Notes: generated by a model not told the origin, from the sequence alone. A DNA stretch of 56,486 nt from Candidatus Microgenomates bacterium (GCA_016182045.1 JACOYE010000012.1:1-56486); one strand, 5' to 3'. Shown: positions 1 to 8,508, counted from the stretch's first letter. Numbers and translations: made by a program.

Positions 1-626
1 CAGAATTTTACCTTGTAAATCCTCATGATCTGCATAAACTCCGGAATCAATTACTGCCACAAAGGTAGAAGAATTACCTTGGGAAATATCCCAGGCAGCT
101 GGGACTCCAATCTGTGGTGCAGATTCACCGCTATAAAATTTAATGCTGGGGTTGAGATTCCACTGGGCAGTAGTAAAAGCCGGATCATTTGGTTCAATCA
201 GCTCTTTCCCGATAAAGTTTGGTTCTGCATATTCTATCCTGGGATTTCTATTTAAAGCCTTAATTACTTTATCCTTGGCTTTTTCCGGAACTTTGGCTAC
301 TATTACCTCAATATTGGGGATGGTATCAATCTTAGTTAATCCATAAGCTTTTAAGGTATTATCCTTTATTTTGTCAGCTACTCCGCTTTTAAATTTCAAA
401 AGTATTTCATCAGGAACCTGGGGAGCTGGTTCTTGTTGGGGAAAAGAGCGGAAAATAACCTGTCTCTAAAAGTAGCTGATGAGGAAATAAGAATAAACAG
501 GATTATTCCTAAAGCTGCCAGTAATATTAAAAGTAAGGGAGGAATAATACCTGCCTCGCTCGCCTCGCTGCGAAACGGGCCGGCAGGCGGGCCTTTTTGG
601 GAAGTGGGTAGTTTAATAAATGGCAT
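1..626 (-). CDS. S8 subtilisin-like serine protease, 3' end cut by the window, reading frame broken
   Basis: An N-terminal membrane segment (PPLLLILLAALGIILFILI) is followed, in a different frame, by a fervidolysin-like propeptide and the start of a subtilisin domain. The motif VAVIDSGVYADHEDL carries the catalytic Asp of the S8 family. The His and Ser parts lie beyond base 1. The membrane part runs from the ATG at 626 to about base 440. The protease part is one base back (-1) in frame, starting near CAACAAGAACCAGCT; a TAG in its own frame lies just upstream and no ATG follows, so it cannot start alone. A missing C in the run TTTTCCCC, or -1 slippage, would join them. It was probably an anchored extracellular protease. 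It follows the 631-1083 gene by 4 bases. Confidence 0.75.
549..596. repeat. GC-rich inserted micro-element in the S8 protease N-terminus
   Basis: A 48-base GC-rich block in an otherwise AT-rich gene encodes a low-conservation stretch (PPAGPFRSEASEAG) just before the membrane helix. It contains short self-complementary runs of GCC/GGC type and resembles the GC-rich inserts in gyrA and the RluA-like gene of this window. That it was inserted is inferred. Confidence 0.5.
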
Positions 627-630
627 ATTA

Positions 631-1083
631 TTATGGTGATAGCTGAACCACATCCAGGGGAGTTTCAGACATCTGGACAAGCTTACCGCCTTTTGGTTTT
701 TTCTGATAAACCTTGACTGTATAAGTGCCAGCTTCAGCAGTACCAAATGTAAAGCTCAAAGAACCAGAAGTACTGGTAAATCTGGTGTAAACATAGGTTG
801 ACTTGGGAGTTAAGATATTAATATAAGCATCGGCTGAAGGATAATACCCAGAACCAGAAGCAGAAACTAAGCTTCCACAACATTCTGCAGGATTGGGATC
901 TAAAGTAAGAGTGGCAGAAAAACTTTTTTGTGGAGGAGTTGCTTCAGAGGTAGGTTTTGGGTAGAGGGTTCCAAAAAGGTTTCCAAGAGGAGCAGTTTGG
1001 GCAAATATGATAAATGCTAAAAGTCCTAAGGCTGCAATAAGCAAAAAAATTATTGATGAAAATCCTTGTTGTTTTTTGAACAT
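631..1083 (-). CDS. membrane-anchored Ig-like protein, unknown function
   Basis: 150 residues from the ATG at 1083; the ORF track extends upstream but MFKKQQGFSSIIFLLIAALG is the natural N-terminus. One N-terminal membrane helix, a Thr/Pro-rich linker, then a beta-rich domain with two adjacent cysteines (AECCG) and a pattern (YTVKVYQKKPKG) like fibronectin or Ig-type adhesion domains. Probably exported and anchored with the domain outside. It sits 4 bases upstream of the S8 protease on the same strand, so the two are likely co-expressed. No specific family is recognised. Confidence 0.65.
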   Translation of the reverse strand: MFKKQQGFSSIIFLLIAALGLLAFIIFAQTAPLGNLFGTLYPKPTSEATPPQKSFSATLTLDPNPAECCGSLVSASGSGYYPSADAYINILTPKSTYVYTRFTSTSGSLSFTFGTAEAGTYTVKVYQKKPKGGKLVQMSETPLDVVQLSP

Positions 1084-1139
1084 GCTATATTTTAGTATGC
1101 ACATACTTTGTCTGCGTCTGTCAAGTGCCCCCAAAATTT

Positions 1140-2078
1140 CTAAAAGCGGTGAGCTTTGCGAGTTTTATGGTGTGGTTCTTTGGCCAGTGTCCCCAGATAT
1201 ACACCCATAGCTATCAATGATGCTCCTATCATAAATGATAAGGAAATTCTTTCTGCCAAAATGAAAACAGCTAAGGCTGCCGCTACAAATGGCTCAATGT
1301 ATTGAAAAAGATCTGCTCTAATTACATTAGTTCTAGCAAGTCCCCACTCAAAAAGAAAATAGGCAGAGATTGAAGATAGCATGGTCATATATAAAAGACC
1401 TAAAATTCCCAAAATGGTGATATTTGCACTCCAACTGGGATTTTGGATATACTCTGAGGCAGCCGGAATGAAAAAGGTTACAGCACCTGTTAAAAATGCT
1501 ATGGCAGTAATGGTCAGTGTGGAGTATTTTTTTAGCATCTGCTCGGAAAATACGGCCCCCCCCACAAATGATAATGCAGCCAGGATGATTAAAATATTAC
1601 CCAAAACCGTTTCCGAGGAATAAGTTCCGCTGATAATTTGAGGTAAGCCAATAATAACCAAAGCTCCCGCAAGTCCCATTAAAACTCCCAATAAGTTAAT
1701 CAAATATATTTTCTCTTTTAAATAAAGCCATCCCAAAAGCACACTGGATATGGGGATAATCAGGGTTAGGACAGAAGCATTAATGGCAGTAGTTCTGACT
1801 ATTCCTTCAAAGAAAAAGGCGATATTTAAGGTAATAATAAATATACCAATTGCCAAAAGCTTAGGAAGATCTTCCTTTTTAACACTAATTTTTTTTCTTT
1901 GCGCCCAAACAAAAGGGGCCAGCAGTAAACAGGCCAGAGAAAATCTTAGAAAAGCCAAAGATGATGGTGGAAATTCCTGTAAAGTAATTTTGGCCACCAC
2001 AAAAGTGGCTCCCCAGATCAGGTGAGCCACCACTAAGGCTATGTATGGAAAAGGTTTGGACAGAATTTGAGAAGACAT
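1140..2078 (-). CDS. DMT/EamA family transporter
   Basis: 312 residues with about ten hydrophobic helices in two EamA repeats (roughly residues 10-145 and 160-295). The first repeat opens with the typical AHLIWGATFVVAKITL and SLAFLRFSLACLLLAP. The family exports or imports amino acids, nucleotides or other metabolites across the inner membrane; the substrate cannot be told from sequence. The ATG at 2078 lies 21 bases after the hisS stop on the same strand, which suggests co-transcription. The C-terminus is short, basic and cytosolic. Confidence 0.9.
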   Translation of the reverse strand: MSSQILSKPFPYIALVVAHLIWGATFVVAKITLQEFPPSSLAFLRFSLACLLLAPFVWAQRKKISVKKEDLPKLLAIGIFIITLNIAFFFEGIVRTTAINASVLTLIIPISSVLLGWLYLKEKIYLINLLGVLMGLAGALVIIGLPQIISGTYSSETVLGNILIILAALSFVGGAVFSEQMLKKYSTLTITAIAFLTGAVTFFIPAASEYIQNPSWSANITILGILGLLYMTMLSSISAYFLFEWGLARTNVIRADLFQYIEPFVAAALAVFILAERISLSFMIGASLIAMGVYLGTLAKEPHHKTRKAHRF

Positions 2079-2099
2079 TATTTAAGTATAAAGGGTAGG

Positions 2100-3026
2100 T
2101 CAGATTAATTCCAGGAGTCTGTCCAAACCAAAGGAAAAACCAACAGCAGGGATGTCTTTCTTGGCCCTTCGACTTCGCTCAGGGTAAATAAACATGCCTA
2201 TTAAGTTATCATATCTGCCACCGGCACCAACAGATAAGGAGGTTGGATTTTGATCTAGTTTGAGCTCAAAAATAGCGCCGGTGTAATAATCCAAACCGCG
2301 AGCTAGTGTTGGGTCGAATTTGAAATCAATACCCATCTCTAAAGAATATTTTTCTTTTAAGATATTAAATAATTGCTCAAGATTTTCAGTGGGTTTTTGG
2401 GATCTGATTTCATTAACTGTCTCCTTAGCCTTATCCGGTGATAGTCCACCACTAACTAACTCACTTATCACATCTTCCTCGCCGATTTTATTGATTTTAT
2501 CTATAGCTCTGACTGCTTCAGAAGGAAGTGAGGCAAAATTGGCTCTGTCATTAATGAGCATAACTGCATCTTCAAAGCCTAAATCTTTCATGCATTTAAT
2601 GGTTACTGCCACAATCAAGGCATCTTCTTTGGGATCAGATGAACCCACGCTATCAAAATCAAATTGGGTGAATTCACGCCACCTGCCTTTTTGGGGATTT
2701 TCACCGCGGAAGACCTGGCCAATTTGGTATCTTCTGAATGGTAGGGGAGGGTTGTAGGCTGCCACATACCGTGCAAGCGGAACAGTTAAGTCATAGCGTA
2801 ATGCCAGTTTTCTGCCGCCTCTATCTGTGAACTCATAAATTAACCTTTCTTCCTCCCCGTATTTACCCTTTAGCGTATCTGCAAACTCTATGGTAGGGGT
2901 TTCAATGGGGACAAAGCCATAGCCTTCCAGGACGCTGACAATAATATTTATTGCCTCACGTCTTTTCTTGGCCATATCGGGTTTTATATCCCTAAACCCC
3001 TTTGGTGTTGGCGGTGCTTTAAGCAT
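2100..3026 (-). CDS. hisS: histidyl-tRNA synthetase-like protein lacking the anticodon-binding domain
   Basis: A class II synthetase core: motif 1 region (TPKGFRDIKPDM), motif 2 (FRRYQIGQVFRGENPQKGRWREFTQFDFD), the histidine-specific LARGLDYYTGAIFE and motif 3 (AVGFSFGLDRLLELI). The protein stops right after motif 3, at about 308 residues, where family members usually run past 400 with an anticodon-binding domain; the next gene begins 21 bases later, so no domain fits. It could be a minimal HisRS or a HisZ-like paralogue; no his operon is near. The ATG at 3026 is preferred over 3044 because TATGAT just upstream looks like a -10 box. A 20-bp repeat is inserted in frame near the C-terminus. Confidence 0.85.
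   Translation of the reverse strand: MLKAPPTPKGFRDIKPDMAKKRREAINIIVSVLEGYGFVPIETPTIEFADTLKGKYGEEERLIYEFTDRGGRKLALRYDLTVPLARYVAAYNPPLPFRRYQIGQVFRGENPQKGRWREFTQFDFDSVGSSDPKEDALIVAVTIKCMKDLGFEDAVMLINDRANFASLPSEAVRAIDKINKIGEEDVISELVSGGLSPDKAKETVNEIRSQKPTENLEQLFNILKEKYSLEMGIDFKFDPTLARGLDYYTGAIFELKLDQNPTSLSVGAGGRYDNLIGMFIYPERSRRAKKDIPAVGFSFGLDRLLELI
2165..2184. repeat. 20-bp repeat CCCTTCGACTTCGCTCAGGG inside hisS
   Basis: A copy of the 20-base element with complementary tips CCCT and AGGG. On the hisS strand it reads PERSRR, placed between GGRYDNLIG and PAVGFSFGLDRLL, where HisRS proteins normally have a short loop. Identical over 20 bases to the copy in yebC, and related to copies in pilD and two intergenic sites. 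Confidence 0.85.
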
Positions 3027-3088
3027 ACTGTTTAATAATATCATAGCAGTGTACAGACTGCATTTTCCTATGGGTTACCGCAGGCCTG

Positions 3089-3132
3089 CCCTGAGCGAAC
3101 CTGTGGTGATCGTAGCCGAACCAGTCGAAGGG
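3089..3132. repeat. diverged intergenic copy of the CCCTGAGCGAA...TCGAAGGG element
   Basis: Intergenic DNA between hisS and the next gene. The outer halves CCCTGAGCGAA and GTCGAAGGG match the 20-bp element found in hisS and yebC, separated here by about 24 extra bases. The ends are still complementary. This looks like an element that has itself received an insertion or an internal duplication. Confidence 0.6.
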
Positions 3133-3145
3133 TGTGGTTAGAGGA

Positions 3146-3730
3146 TTAGCTTATTATCCAGTCTAACCCACGGTCCACCCAGGTTCTTTTCTCCTCACCA
3201 GTTGTTGTCAAATTATACAGACGCATTAATACTCTATGTATATAAACCGGGGTGATAAGCTTTTGTGGGGGAGTTAGTCTTTTAATCCAAGACCTGCGAC
3301 GTTCAAGTCTGAGTTCTACTTGACTGGGAGTAATCTCGTCTCTGATTAATGAACCTTGGTTTTTTCTGATTGCTTTCTCATAAGCTAAAGCACGCAAAAA
3401 ATCGTAAAAATTCCATTTGCTATCTGGACTGTCCGAAATAATATAATCATGAGCCAATTCTTTAAAAAAAGTAGTGTCCCCATTAAAAGCATGTTGTAAT
3501 GACTCAAAATCTTTTGTGCCAGTTATACTATGCCAAATCTCAGCTATAGGATTCATATCTTCCTCCGATTGCCCAGTTAAGGTTATATTTGTACCTATTA
3601 GAACCTGTCCAATGTGTTGGATATTTTGTCGAATGGTTCCAGGGAACTTTCTTTCAAAAATTCTACCCAAAATACTGAGAGGATCTTCGGGATCAATATT
3701 GAACATTGTTCCAAGCAATATTTCTGGCAT
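3146..3730 (-). CDS. hypothetical protein
   Basis: 194 residues, soluble and mixed charge, with no membrane segment and no motif I recognise. It has an acidic, helical N-terminal half and a basic C-terminal half (RLERRRSWIKRLTPPQKL). It has no close partner: the repeat-bearing gap precedes hisS on the 3' side and a divergent nucleotidyltransferase lies upstream. Real by length and codon character. Confidence 0.6.
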   Translation of the reverse strand: MPEILLGTMFNIDPEDPLSILGRIFERKFPGTIRQNIQHIGQVLIGTNITLTGQSEEDMNPIAEIWHSITGTKDFESLQHAFNGDTTFFKELAHDYIISDSPDSKWNFYDFLRALAYEKAIRKNQGSLIRDEITPSQVELRLERRRSWIKRLTPPQKLITPVYIHRVLMRLYNLTTTGEEKRTWVDRGLDWIIS

Positions 3731-3876
3731 AACTTTATCTCATAGTGTAGCAAACTATTTTAAAAAAGTCCAACAAATGAAGTCTCTTCACCCATCAAAG
3801 CCTGCTGCTCAGTATTCAGTATTATGTGACAACAAACTTGTTTTTCTTTTTTTAAAGTTGTAGAGTAGTTTTACTT

Positions 3877-4578
3877 ATGGTCAAAAGTGCAATCATTTTG
3901 GCTGGGGGGAAAGGGGAAAGGTTAAGACCTTATACCAATGACCGGCCCAAACCCATGGTGGAAGTTGCCGGCAGACCAATTTTGGCCTATCAGCTGGAGC
4001 AGCTTAAAAAAGCAGGGATTGAGGAGGTAGTTTTTGCTTGTAGTTATCAAAGAGAAGCTTTGCAGAAACATCTGAATTCTGGAGAAAAGTATGGAATTAA
4101 AGCCCTTTTTTCTGTGGAAGAAACTCCCTTGGGAAGGGGTGGTGGTATCAAAAAGGCCATGAGGGAGTTGCCAGATGGTTGGGAAAATGTGCTGATAACA
4201 AATGGAGACAATCTTTGGAAATTGGATGTTTTGGGTTTGATCAAAAAGCATCAGGAAAAAAATGCCATAGCCACGATAGTGGTAGTCCCCCTAAAAAGCC
4301 CTTATGGAGTGGTAGAATTTAATCAGCATGATGAAATTTTAGGATTTAAAGAAAAGCCCATTCTGCCACACTGGATTAATGCCGGAGTTTATATTTTTTC
4401 CAAAGAAATAGAACTACTACTTCCTGATGAAGGGGATCATGAGATAGAAACCTTCCCCAAACTGCCATCAGAAAGATTTATAGTTTTCAAAAGTACGGAT
4501 TATTGGAGAGGTGTGGATACAGTTAAAGATCTAACTGAGGCTGAAAAAGAAGTAGCGGAGATTTTTCAAATATCCTGA
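3877..4578 (+). CDS. sugar-phosphate nucleotidyltransferase
   Basis: 233 residues, single NTP_transferase domain. The N-terminal signature SAIILAGGKGERLRPYTNDRPKPMVEV is the nucleotide-binding loop of glucose-1-phosphate or mannose-1-phosphate nucleotidyltransferases, and ITNGDNLWKLDV carries the metal-binding Asp. It transfers NMP from an NTP to a sugar phosphate, giving an activated sugar for glycan synthesis. The substrate is not determined, and there is no left-handed beta-helix or other C-terminal extension. It ends base-to-base with the convergent gene at 4579. Confidence 0.88.
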   Translation: MVKSAIILAGGKGERLRPYTNDRPKPMVEVAGRPILAYQLEQLKKAGIEEVVFACSYQREALQKHLNSGEKYGIKALFSVEETPLGRGGGIKKAMRELPDGWENVLITNGDNLWKLDVLGLIKKHQEKNAIATIVVVPLKSPYGVVEFNQHDEILGFKEKPILPHWINAGVYIFSKEIELLLPDEGDHEIETFPKLPSERFIVFKSTDYWRGVDTVKDLTEAEKEVAEIFQIS

Positions 4579-5322
4579 TTACTTTTTCTTCCCAGAAGGT
4601 GTGGCTGATTTGGTGGTAACTTGAGCAGAGGGGGTGGCCACCTTTTTGAGTTTTATGATTCCGCCTTGGGAAATAACATAAACAAATCTTGCCACATATA
4701 TTTCATTTTTATTTTTGCTACCTACCACGATCACAAAATCGTTAAGCTTAATCTTTATATCAGGTTTGAAATTGACTGACACCGCCACATTTTTTAGTTC
4801 CCTGGTTTTTAAGGTAACAAGACTATCGGAGATAGAGATAACTTGGCCCCAAAGGTAAGTTGGTAGTTGGTCCGCCAGCTGGTGGATGGTAGTTGGTAGT
4901 AAGATAACCTTTTTGGCTGTTAAGACTCCTGTTTCATCAATGTCACCCAAAGCGGCCACAAAATCTTCTTCTGCCAAAGTTTTCAAAGACAATTTCTTGT
5001 TTTTGACATTACCTTCATAAATTGTATCTTGATTTAGAGTGACAATCTTTGGCCCGCCTCTGGTGGCTAAAGTTAAAGAAGTTTCAGATTTGGCTTTTAA
5101 GTTCCCTATGTAGGCCTTATTTTGCAATTTCCTGTTAACCTCAAGTTTTAATTTGGCAGCCTTAGAAGCAATCTCTTTTTTCAGCTCCTCTAATTTAGCC
5201 TTGATGTTAGCTGAGGGAGTGGAATCAGCAGCATGAGCAGTGGACAGGGTACAGGTTACAGTGAACAGGAAAGATAATATTAAACTGTAACCTAAAACCT
5301 GAAACCTGTAACATTTTCTCAT
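4579..5322 (-). CDS. secreted protein with DUF5666-like beta domain
   Basis: 247 residues: a signal peptide (ILSFLFTVTCTLSTAHA), a Lys-rich helical stretch, then beta-rich segments of the kind found in DUF5666/OB-like secreted proteins (TLATRGGPKIVTLNQDT, LVTLKTRELKNVAV). The C-terminus is basic. Its ATG overlaps the stop of the upstream gene (ATGA), so the two are translationally coupled. Two micro-repeats lie within it: one forms the signal-peptide core and is shared with yebC, the other (4871-4886) matches the EF-P palindrome. Function unknown. Confidence 0.7.
   Translation of the reverse strand: MRKCYRFQVLGYSLILSFLFTVTCTLSTAHAADSTPSANIKAKLEELKKEIASKAAKLKLEVNRKLQNKAYIGNLKAKSETSLTLATRGGPKIVTLNQDTIYEGNVKNKKLSLKTLAEEDFVAALGDIDETGVLTAKKVILLPTTIHQLADQLPTYLWGQVISISDSLVTLKTRELKNVAVSVNFKPDIKIKLNDFVIVVGSKNKNEIYVARFVYVISQGGIIKLKKVATPSAQVTTKSATPSGKKK
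4871..4886. repeat. near-palindrome TCCGCCAGCTGGTGGA
   Basis: Differs by one base from TCCGCCAGCTGGCGGA, the core of the palindrome in efp at 11744-11761. It is flanked by TAGTTGG-type direct repeats and encodes part of IHQLADQLP in the secreted protein. Confidence 0.65.
5242..5270. repeat. 29-bp repeat shared with yebC
   Basis: GGACAGGGTACAGGTTACAG plus nine further bases match yebC 25075-25103 at 27 of 29 positions. Here it is read on the minus strand and makes the hydrophobic core of the signal peptide (FLFTVTCTLS). Confidence 0.85.
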
Positions 5323-5747
5323 AGTTTCTCCTTTGAGTAAAAGACTGTCCTCTCATCTGATCTTGAATCTCCTGTTATATCAAAAACTACTGCCGTAATG
5401 ATATTTAGCCCTTGATCCAATTTAATTACAGTGGAAAAATTACCATCTGGTGAGGATTTTATGACCAAATCCTGGGAGAGGGTGGAGATTAAAACTTCTG
5501 TTGAGGGAGCGGTTTTACCGGAAACTATGATTGATGAATCAAAGCTTAACATATCCCTATCCGGCTGTTCCAGGTCTAATCTTAAGCTTTTTGGTGGGCT
5601 GGTAACAGGACCCTTACTTAGAGAGTAAGATTTTTCTAAACCGTTGACATTTAAGTAGTAATTAAGACCAAAGATAAAAATTAGACCCAAGAGGAGAATT
5701 AATAATTGAGACAAGATGAAGGTTTTGATGGAAAGGCGCCTGGACAT
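5319..5747 (-). CDS. membrane-anchored protein with one Ig-like (glucodextranase B type) domain
   Basis: 142 residues from the ATG at 5747 (MSRRLSIKTF). An N-terminal basic stretch and one membrane helix (ILSQLLILLLGLIFIFGL) are followed by a domain with the pattern DSSIIVSGKTAPSTEVLIS and DGNFSTVIKLDQGLNIITAVVFD, characteristic of bacterial Ig-like repeats that often carry glycan-binding or adhesive roles. It is the first gene of a two-gene unit, overlapping the next start by four bases. Likely outward facing. Confidence 0.7.
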   Translation of the reverse strand: MSRRLSIKTFILSQLLILLLGLIFIFGLNYYLNVNGLEKSYSLSKGPVTSPPKSLRLDLEQPDRDMLSFDSSIIVSGKTAPSTEVLISTLSQDLVIKSSPDGNFSTVIKLDQGLNIITAVVFDITGDSRSDERTVFYSKEKL

Positions 5748-5808
5748 ATTGGATATATTAATTATATCTTGTCCCCAGGTCAAATGTTATGTTAATATCC
5801 CACTTGTC

Positions 5809-6462
5809 ATGGACATTTATTGGGGTGGACAAGCCCTGTTTAGACTGAAAGGCAAAAATGCTACTGTCATAATTGATCCTTTAGATTCTGAATTCACTGG
5901 ATTAAAACTGCCAAAAGATTTGTCAGCAGATGTGGTGTTATCTTCTCATGATCATGGAGATCATAACAATACTGGCGCTGTGAGTGGTTTGAATGGAGGG
6001 ACACCGATGGTATTTAAAGATCCCGGAGAGTATGAAGTAAAAGGGGTGGTGATTACCGGCATTTCCTCATTTCATGATAATAGTGAGGGATCTCAGCGGG
6101 GATCAAATACCATTTTCCACCTCATGTTTGATGGATTGGATATTGTGCATTTAGGCGATTTAGGTCAATTTAAATTGTCGGAAGAACAAGTGGTTCAAAT
6201 TGGCCAGACAGATATTTTGTTTATTCCGGTGGGTTCTGTTTATACCATTGATGGCAATGTGGCCTCAGATATAGTTTCTCAACTGGAGCCAAAAATTATT
6301 ATCCCCATGCATTACAAGATAGAGGGATTAAAATTTGAACTGGAGGGGGTGGAGAAATTCTTAAAAGAGATGGGGGCCGAGGGTGTGATGGTACAGCCTA
6401 AGTTGTCCATAACCAAAGAAAGGTTACCTGAAGAACCGATGGTGGTGGTGTTAAGTAATTGA
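5809..6462 (+). CDS. MBL-fold metal-dependent hydrolase (UlaG-like)
   Basis: 217 residues from the ATG at 5809; upstream codons in the ORF track precede MDIYWGGQALFRLKG and look untranslated. The motif SSHDHGDHNN is the HxHxDH metal site, followed by HLGDLG and IPMHYKIEG, giving the rest of the two-metal ligand set. Small proteins of this type are predicted beta-lactamase-fold hydrolases; the substrate is unknown. dnaB starts 6 bases after its stop, so the two are probably co-transcribed, as often seen in CPR genomes. Confidence 0.85.
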   Translation: MDIYWGGQALFRLKGKNATVIIDPLDSEFTGLKLPKDLSADVVLSSHDHGDHNNTGAVSGLNGGTPMVFKDPGEYEVKGVVITGISSFHDNSEGSQRGSNTIFHLMFDGLDIVHLGDLGQFKLSEEQVVQIGQTDILFIPVGSVYTIDGNVASDIVSQLEPKIIIPMHYKIEGLKFELEGVEKFLKEMGAEGVMVQPKLSITKERLPEEPMVVVLSN

Positions 6463-6468
6463 AAATTT

Positions 6469-7833
6469 ATGGCACAGCCAGTAACCAAACTTCCTCCACA
6501 AAATATAGATGCTGAACAATCCCTACTGGGATCACTTCTGATAGATAAAGATGCCATAGTCAGAGTTTCAGAAATTTTGTATCCGCAAAACTTTTATAGA
6601 AGCGAACAGCATGGGGCGATCTACTCGGCCATTCAAGATTTATTTGAAAGACGTGAGCCAATAGATTTGGTCACTTTGACAGAGGAGCTGAAGAAAAAAG
6701 GGGTTTATGATCGGGTGGGGGGTTCCGCTTACCTGACCACTCTGGTGAATATAGTTCCCACCTCTGCACATATTGAACATTACGCCAAGATCATTAAAGA
6801 GCATGCCATCAGAAGAGCGTTGATATCTCAGGCCACCCAACTTATTGAAAAAGCTTATGATGAATCAGAGACTGTTGAGCAAGTTTTGGAAGATGCGGAA
6901 GCCGGAATTTTTTCTTTGTCTCAACAGCATGTTTCCAGAGACTTTTTACCTGTCAAAGATGCCTTAACCCAGTCTTTTGATAGATTGGATGAACTGCAAA
7001 AGTCTTCCGGTAAACTACGGGGTGTGCCCACAGGCTTTAGAGACTTGGATAATAAGTTGGCCGGCATGCAGGATTCAAATTTGTTGATTTTGGCTTCACG
7101 CCCTGGACAAGGTAAAACTTCCATGGCCTTAAATATAGCCCAGTATGTGGCTACTGTGGCAGGACTACCGGTGGGGATTTTCTCTTTGGAGATGTCTCAG
7201 GAAGAACTGGTGGATAGGTTGCTGGTGGGTCAGGCTGACATAGATGCCTGGAAACTGAAAACCGGCAGGTTAGATGAGAAGGACTTTGACAAGTTATCTT
7301 TGGCCATGGGGGAATTGGCTGAGGCCCCCCTTTTTATAGACGATACTCCGGGAATTACCATTTCCGAGATGAGAACTAAAGCCAGGAGACTTCAGATTGA
7401 ACATGGATTAAAATTTTTGATTGTAGATTATCTACAGCTTATCAAGGGCAGGAATTTGGAAAATAGGGTGCAGGAGGTGTCTGAAATTTCTCAAAACTTA
7501 AAAAATTTGGCAAGAGAGCTAAAAATTCCGGTTTTAGCTATTTCACAACTCTCCCGTGCCGTTGAACAAAGAGGTACCAGAAAACCGCAGTTGGCGGATT
7601 TAAGGGAATCCGGCGCTATTGAACAAGATGCGGATGTGGTGATGTTTCTTTATCGAGAAGATCCGGAAAAGCAGGATTTGGTGACTTTGGATATTCAAAA
7701 ACACAGAAACGGTCCAACAGGAGAGATTACTTTATTCTTCAGAGCTGACCGAACCAAGTTTTATGGCATGGAGAAGGGAAGAGGTAGGCCTCCTAAGGAA
7801 GCTGAAGGGAAAGAGATGGCTCAGGCTGCTTGA
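6469..7833 (+). CDS. dnaB: replicative DNA helicase DnaB
   Basis: 454 residues. N-terminal DnaB domain (PPQNIDAEQSLLGSLL, residues about 8-110) that binds primase and the loader, then the RecA-like hexameric motor. Walker A is ASRPGQGKTS and Walker B is LIVDYLQLI; the later RDADVV-type region reads ESGAIEQDADVVMFLYRE. It unwinds DNA 5' to 3' at the fork using ATP. Length matches the family and no intein is present. Its last 13 bases overlap the convergent kinase gene. Confidence 0.97.
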   Translation: MAQPVTKLPPQNIDAEQSLLGSLLIDKDAIVRVSEILYPQNFYRSEQHGAIYSAIQDLFERREPIDLVTLTEELKKKGVYDRVGGSAYLTTLVNIVPTSAHIEHYAKIIKEHAIRRALISQATQLIEKAYDESETVEQVLEDAEAGIFSLSQQHVSRDFLPVKDALTQSFDRLDELQKSSGKLRGVPTGFRDLDNKLAGMQDSNLLILASRPGQGKTSMALNIAQYVATVAGLPVGIFSLEMSQEELVDRLLVGQADIDAWKLKTGRLDEKDFDKLSLAMGELAEAPLFIDDTPGITISEMRTKARRLQIEHGLKFLIVDYLQLIKGRNLENRVQEVSEISQNLKNLARELKIPVLAISQLSRAVEQRGTRKPQLADLRESGAIEQDADVVMFLYREDPEKQDLVTLDIQKHRNGPTGEITLFFRADRTKFYGMEKGRGRPPKEAEGKEMAQAA

Positions 7834-8414
7834 GAAAGATAAGAATAATAAAATTTATTGACCTTTTTTTCAAAATCAGATAGTGTGCCGTTATTGACTA
7901 TTTTAAGATTGGCAAACTTACCCAAAATTAGGATTTTTTCCTCAGCTTTGGATTTTTCCTCTGCCATAAATTGGTCAAAAGTAAGCCCCACCTCTCCCAC
8001 CTTTTCTGATCTTTTCTTTAGCCTTTGGTATCTTAGTTTCTGATCAGCCGTGATATAGATTAGGATATGATGATCCATCCTTTTAACTAACTCCAGCTCC
8101 GTCTCACGTCTAATCCCGTCCAAGATAATTACCTCAGCAGTATCACCTTCTGCCGAGAATTTGGCAGCATTAGCCAAAGCGGTTTCTCCGAAAGTGGCGT
8201 TCATTGCAATAGACAGTTTTTGTAAGTTGGTTCTGGTTATAGGAAGATCCCAGATTATTAAAGTTTGAGCCAAAATATCAGAAAAGCGGATTTGGCGGAT
8301 AGTTAGCCTCTCGCCGTCATTGCGAGGCGAAGCCGAAGCAATCTCCTTCAAAAAATTTACAAACGTCTGTTTCCCACTCCCTTTTTCACCAATCAAGCCT
8401 AAAACTTTTTTCAT
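7821..8414 (-). CDS. P-loop nucleotide kinase, dephospho-CoA-kinase-like
   Basis: 197 residues from the ATG at 8414. The upstream codons of the ORF track run into the tRNA gene and are not coding. Walker A is GLIGEKGSGKQTF, with ILDGIRRETELELVK as the strand and lid region and YQRLKKRSEK as a basic lid. It resembles archaeal-type AAA kinases or dephospho-CoA kinases; the substrate is uncertain. A micro-element at 8315-8346 encodes ASASPRNDGE within the first third. Start lies 4 bases past the tRNA-Leu, so both may share a transcript. Confidence 0.7.
   Translation of the reverse strand: MKKVLGLIGEKGSGKQTFVNFLKEIASASPRNDGERLTIRQIRFSDILAQTLIIWDLPITRTNLQKLSIAMNATFGETALANAAKFSAEGDTAEVIILDGIRRETELELVKRMDHHILIYITADQKLRYQRLKKRSEKVGEVGLTFDQFMAEEKSKAEEKILILGKFANLKIVNNGTLSDFEKKVNKFYYSYLSQAA
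8315..8346. repeat. micro-element CGTCATTGCGAGGCGAAGCC... in the kinase gene
   Basis: A 32-base element of the GTCATTGCGAGG...GCAATCTCC type, which I know as a widespread small repeat in unrelated bacteria. ATTGC and GCAAT form its stem. It is in frame and encodes EIASASPRND in a loop of the P-loop kinase. Confidence 0.75.
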
Positions 8415-8417
8415 AAG

Positions 8418-8500
8418 TACCGAGGGAGGGATTTGAACCCTCATGATCTTGCGATCACGCGCTTTTGAGGCGCGCATGTCTACCGTTCCATCACCTCGGC
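8418..8500 (-). tRNA. tRNA-Leu (anticodon CAA)
   Basis: Acceptor GCCGAGG pairs with CCTCGGT (first pair G-U), with discriminator A. The anticodon arm is CGCGC-CTCAAAA-GCGCG, giving anticodon CAA. A long variable arm (TGATCGCAAGATCA) marks a class II tRNA, and the T arm is GAGGG-TTCAAAT-CCCTC. No CCA is encoded; CTT follows the discriminator. The P-loop kinase starts four bases downstream. Confidence 0.95.
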
Positions 8501-8508
8501 TTATTAGC

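Noticed and set aside
8415-8477. N-terminal extension of the P-loop kinase
   Set aside because: These codons lie within the tRNA-Leu gene.
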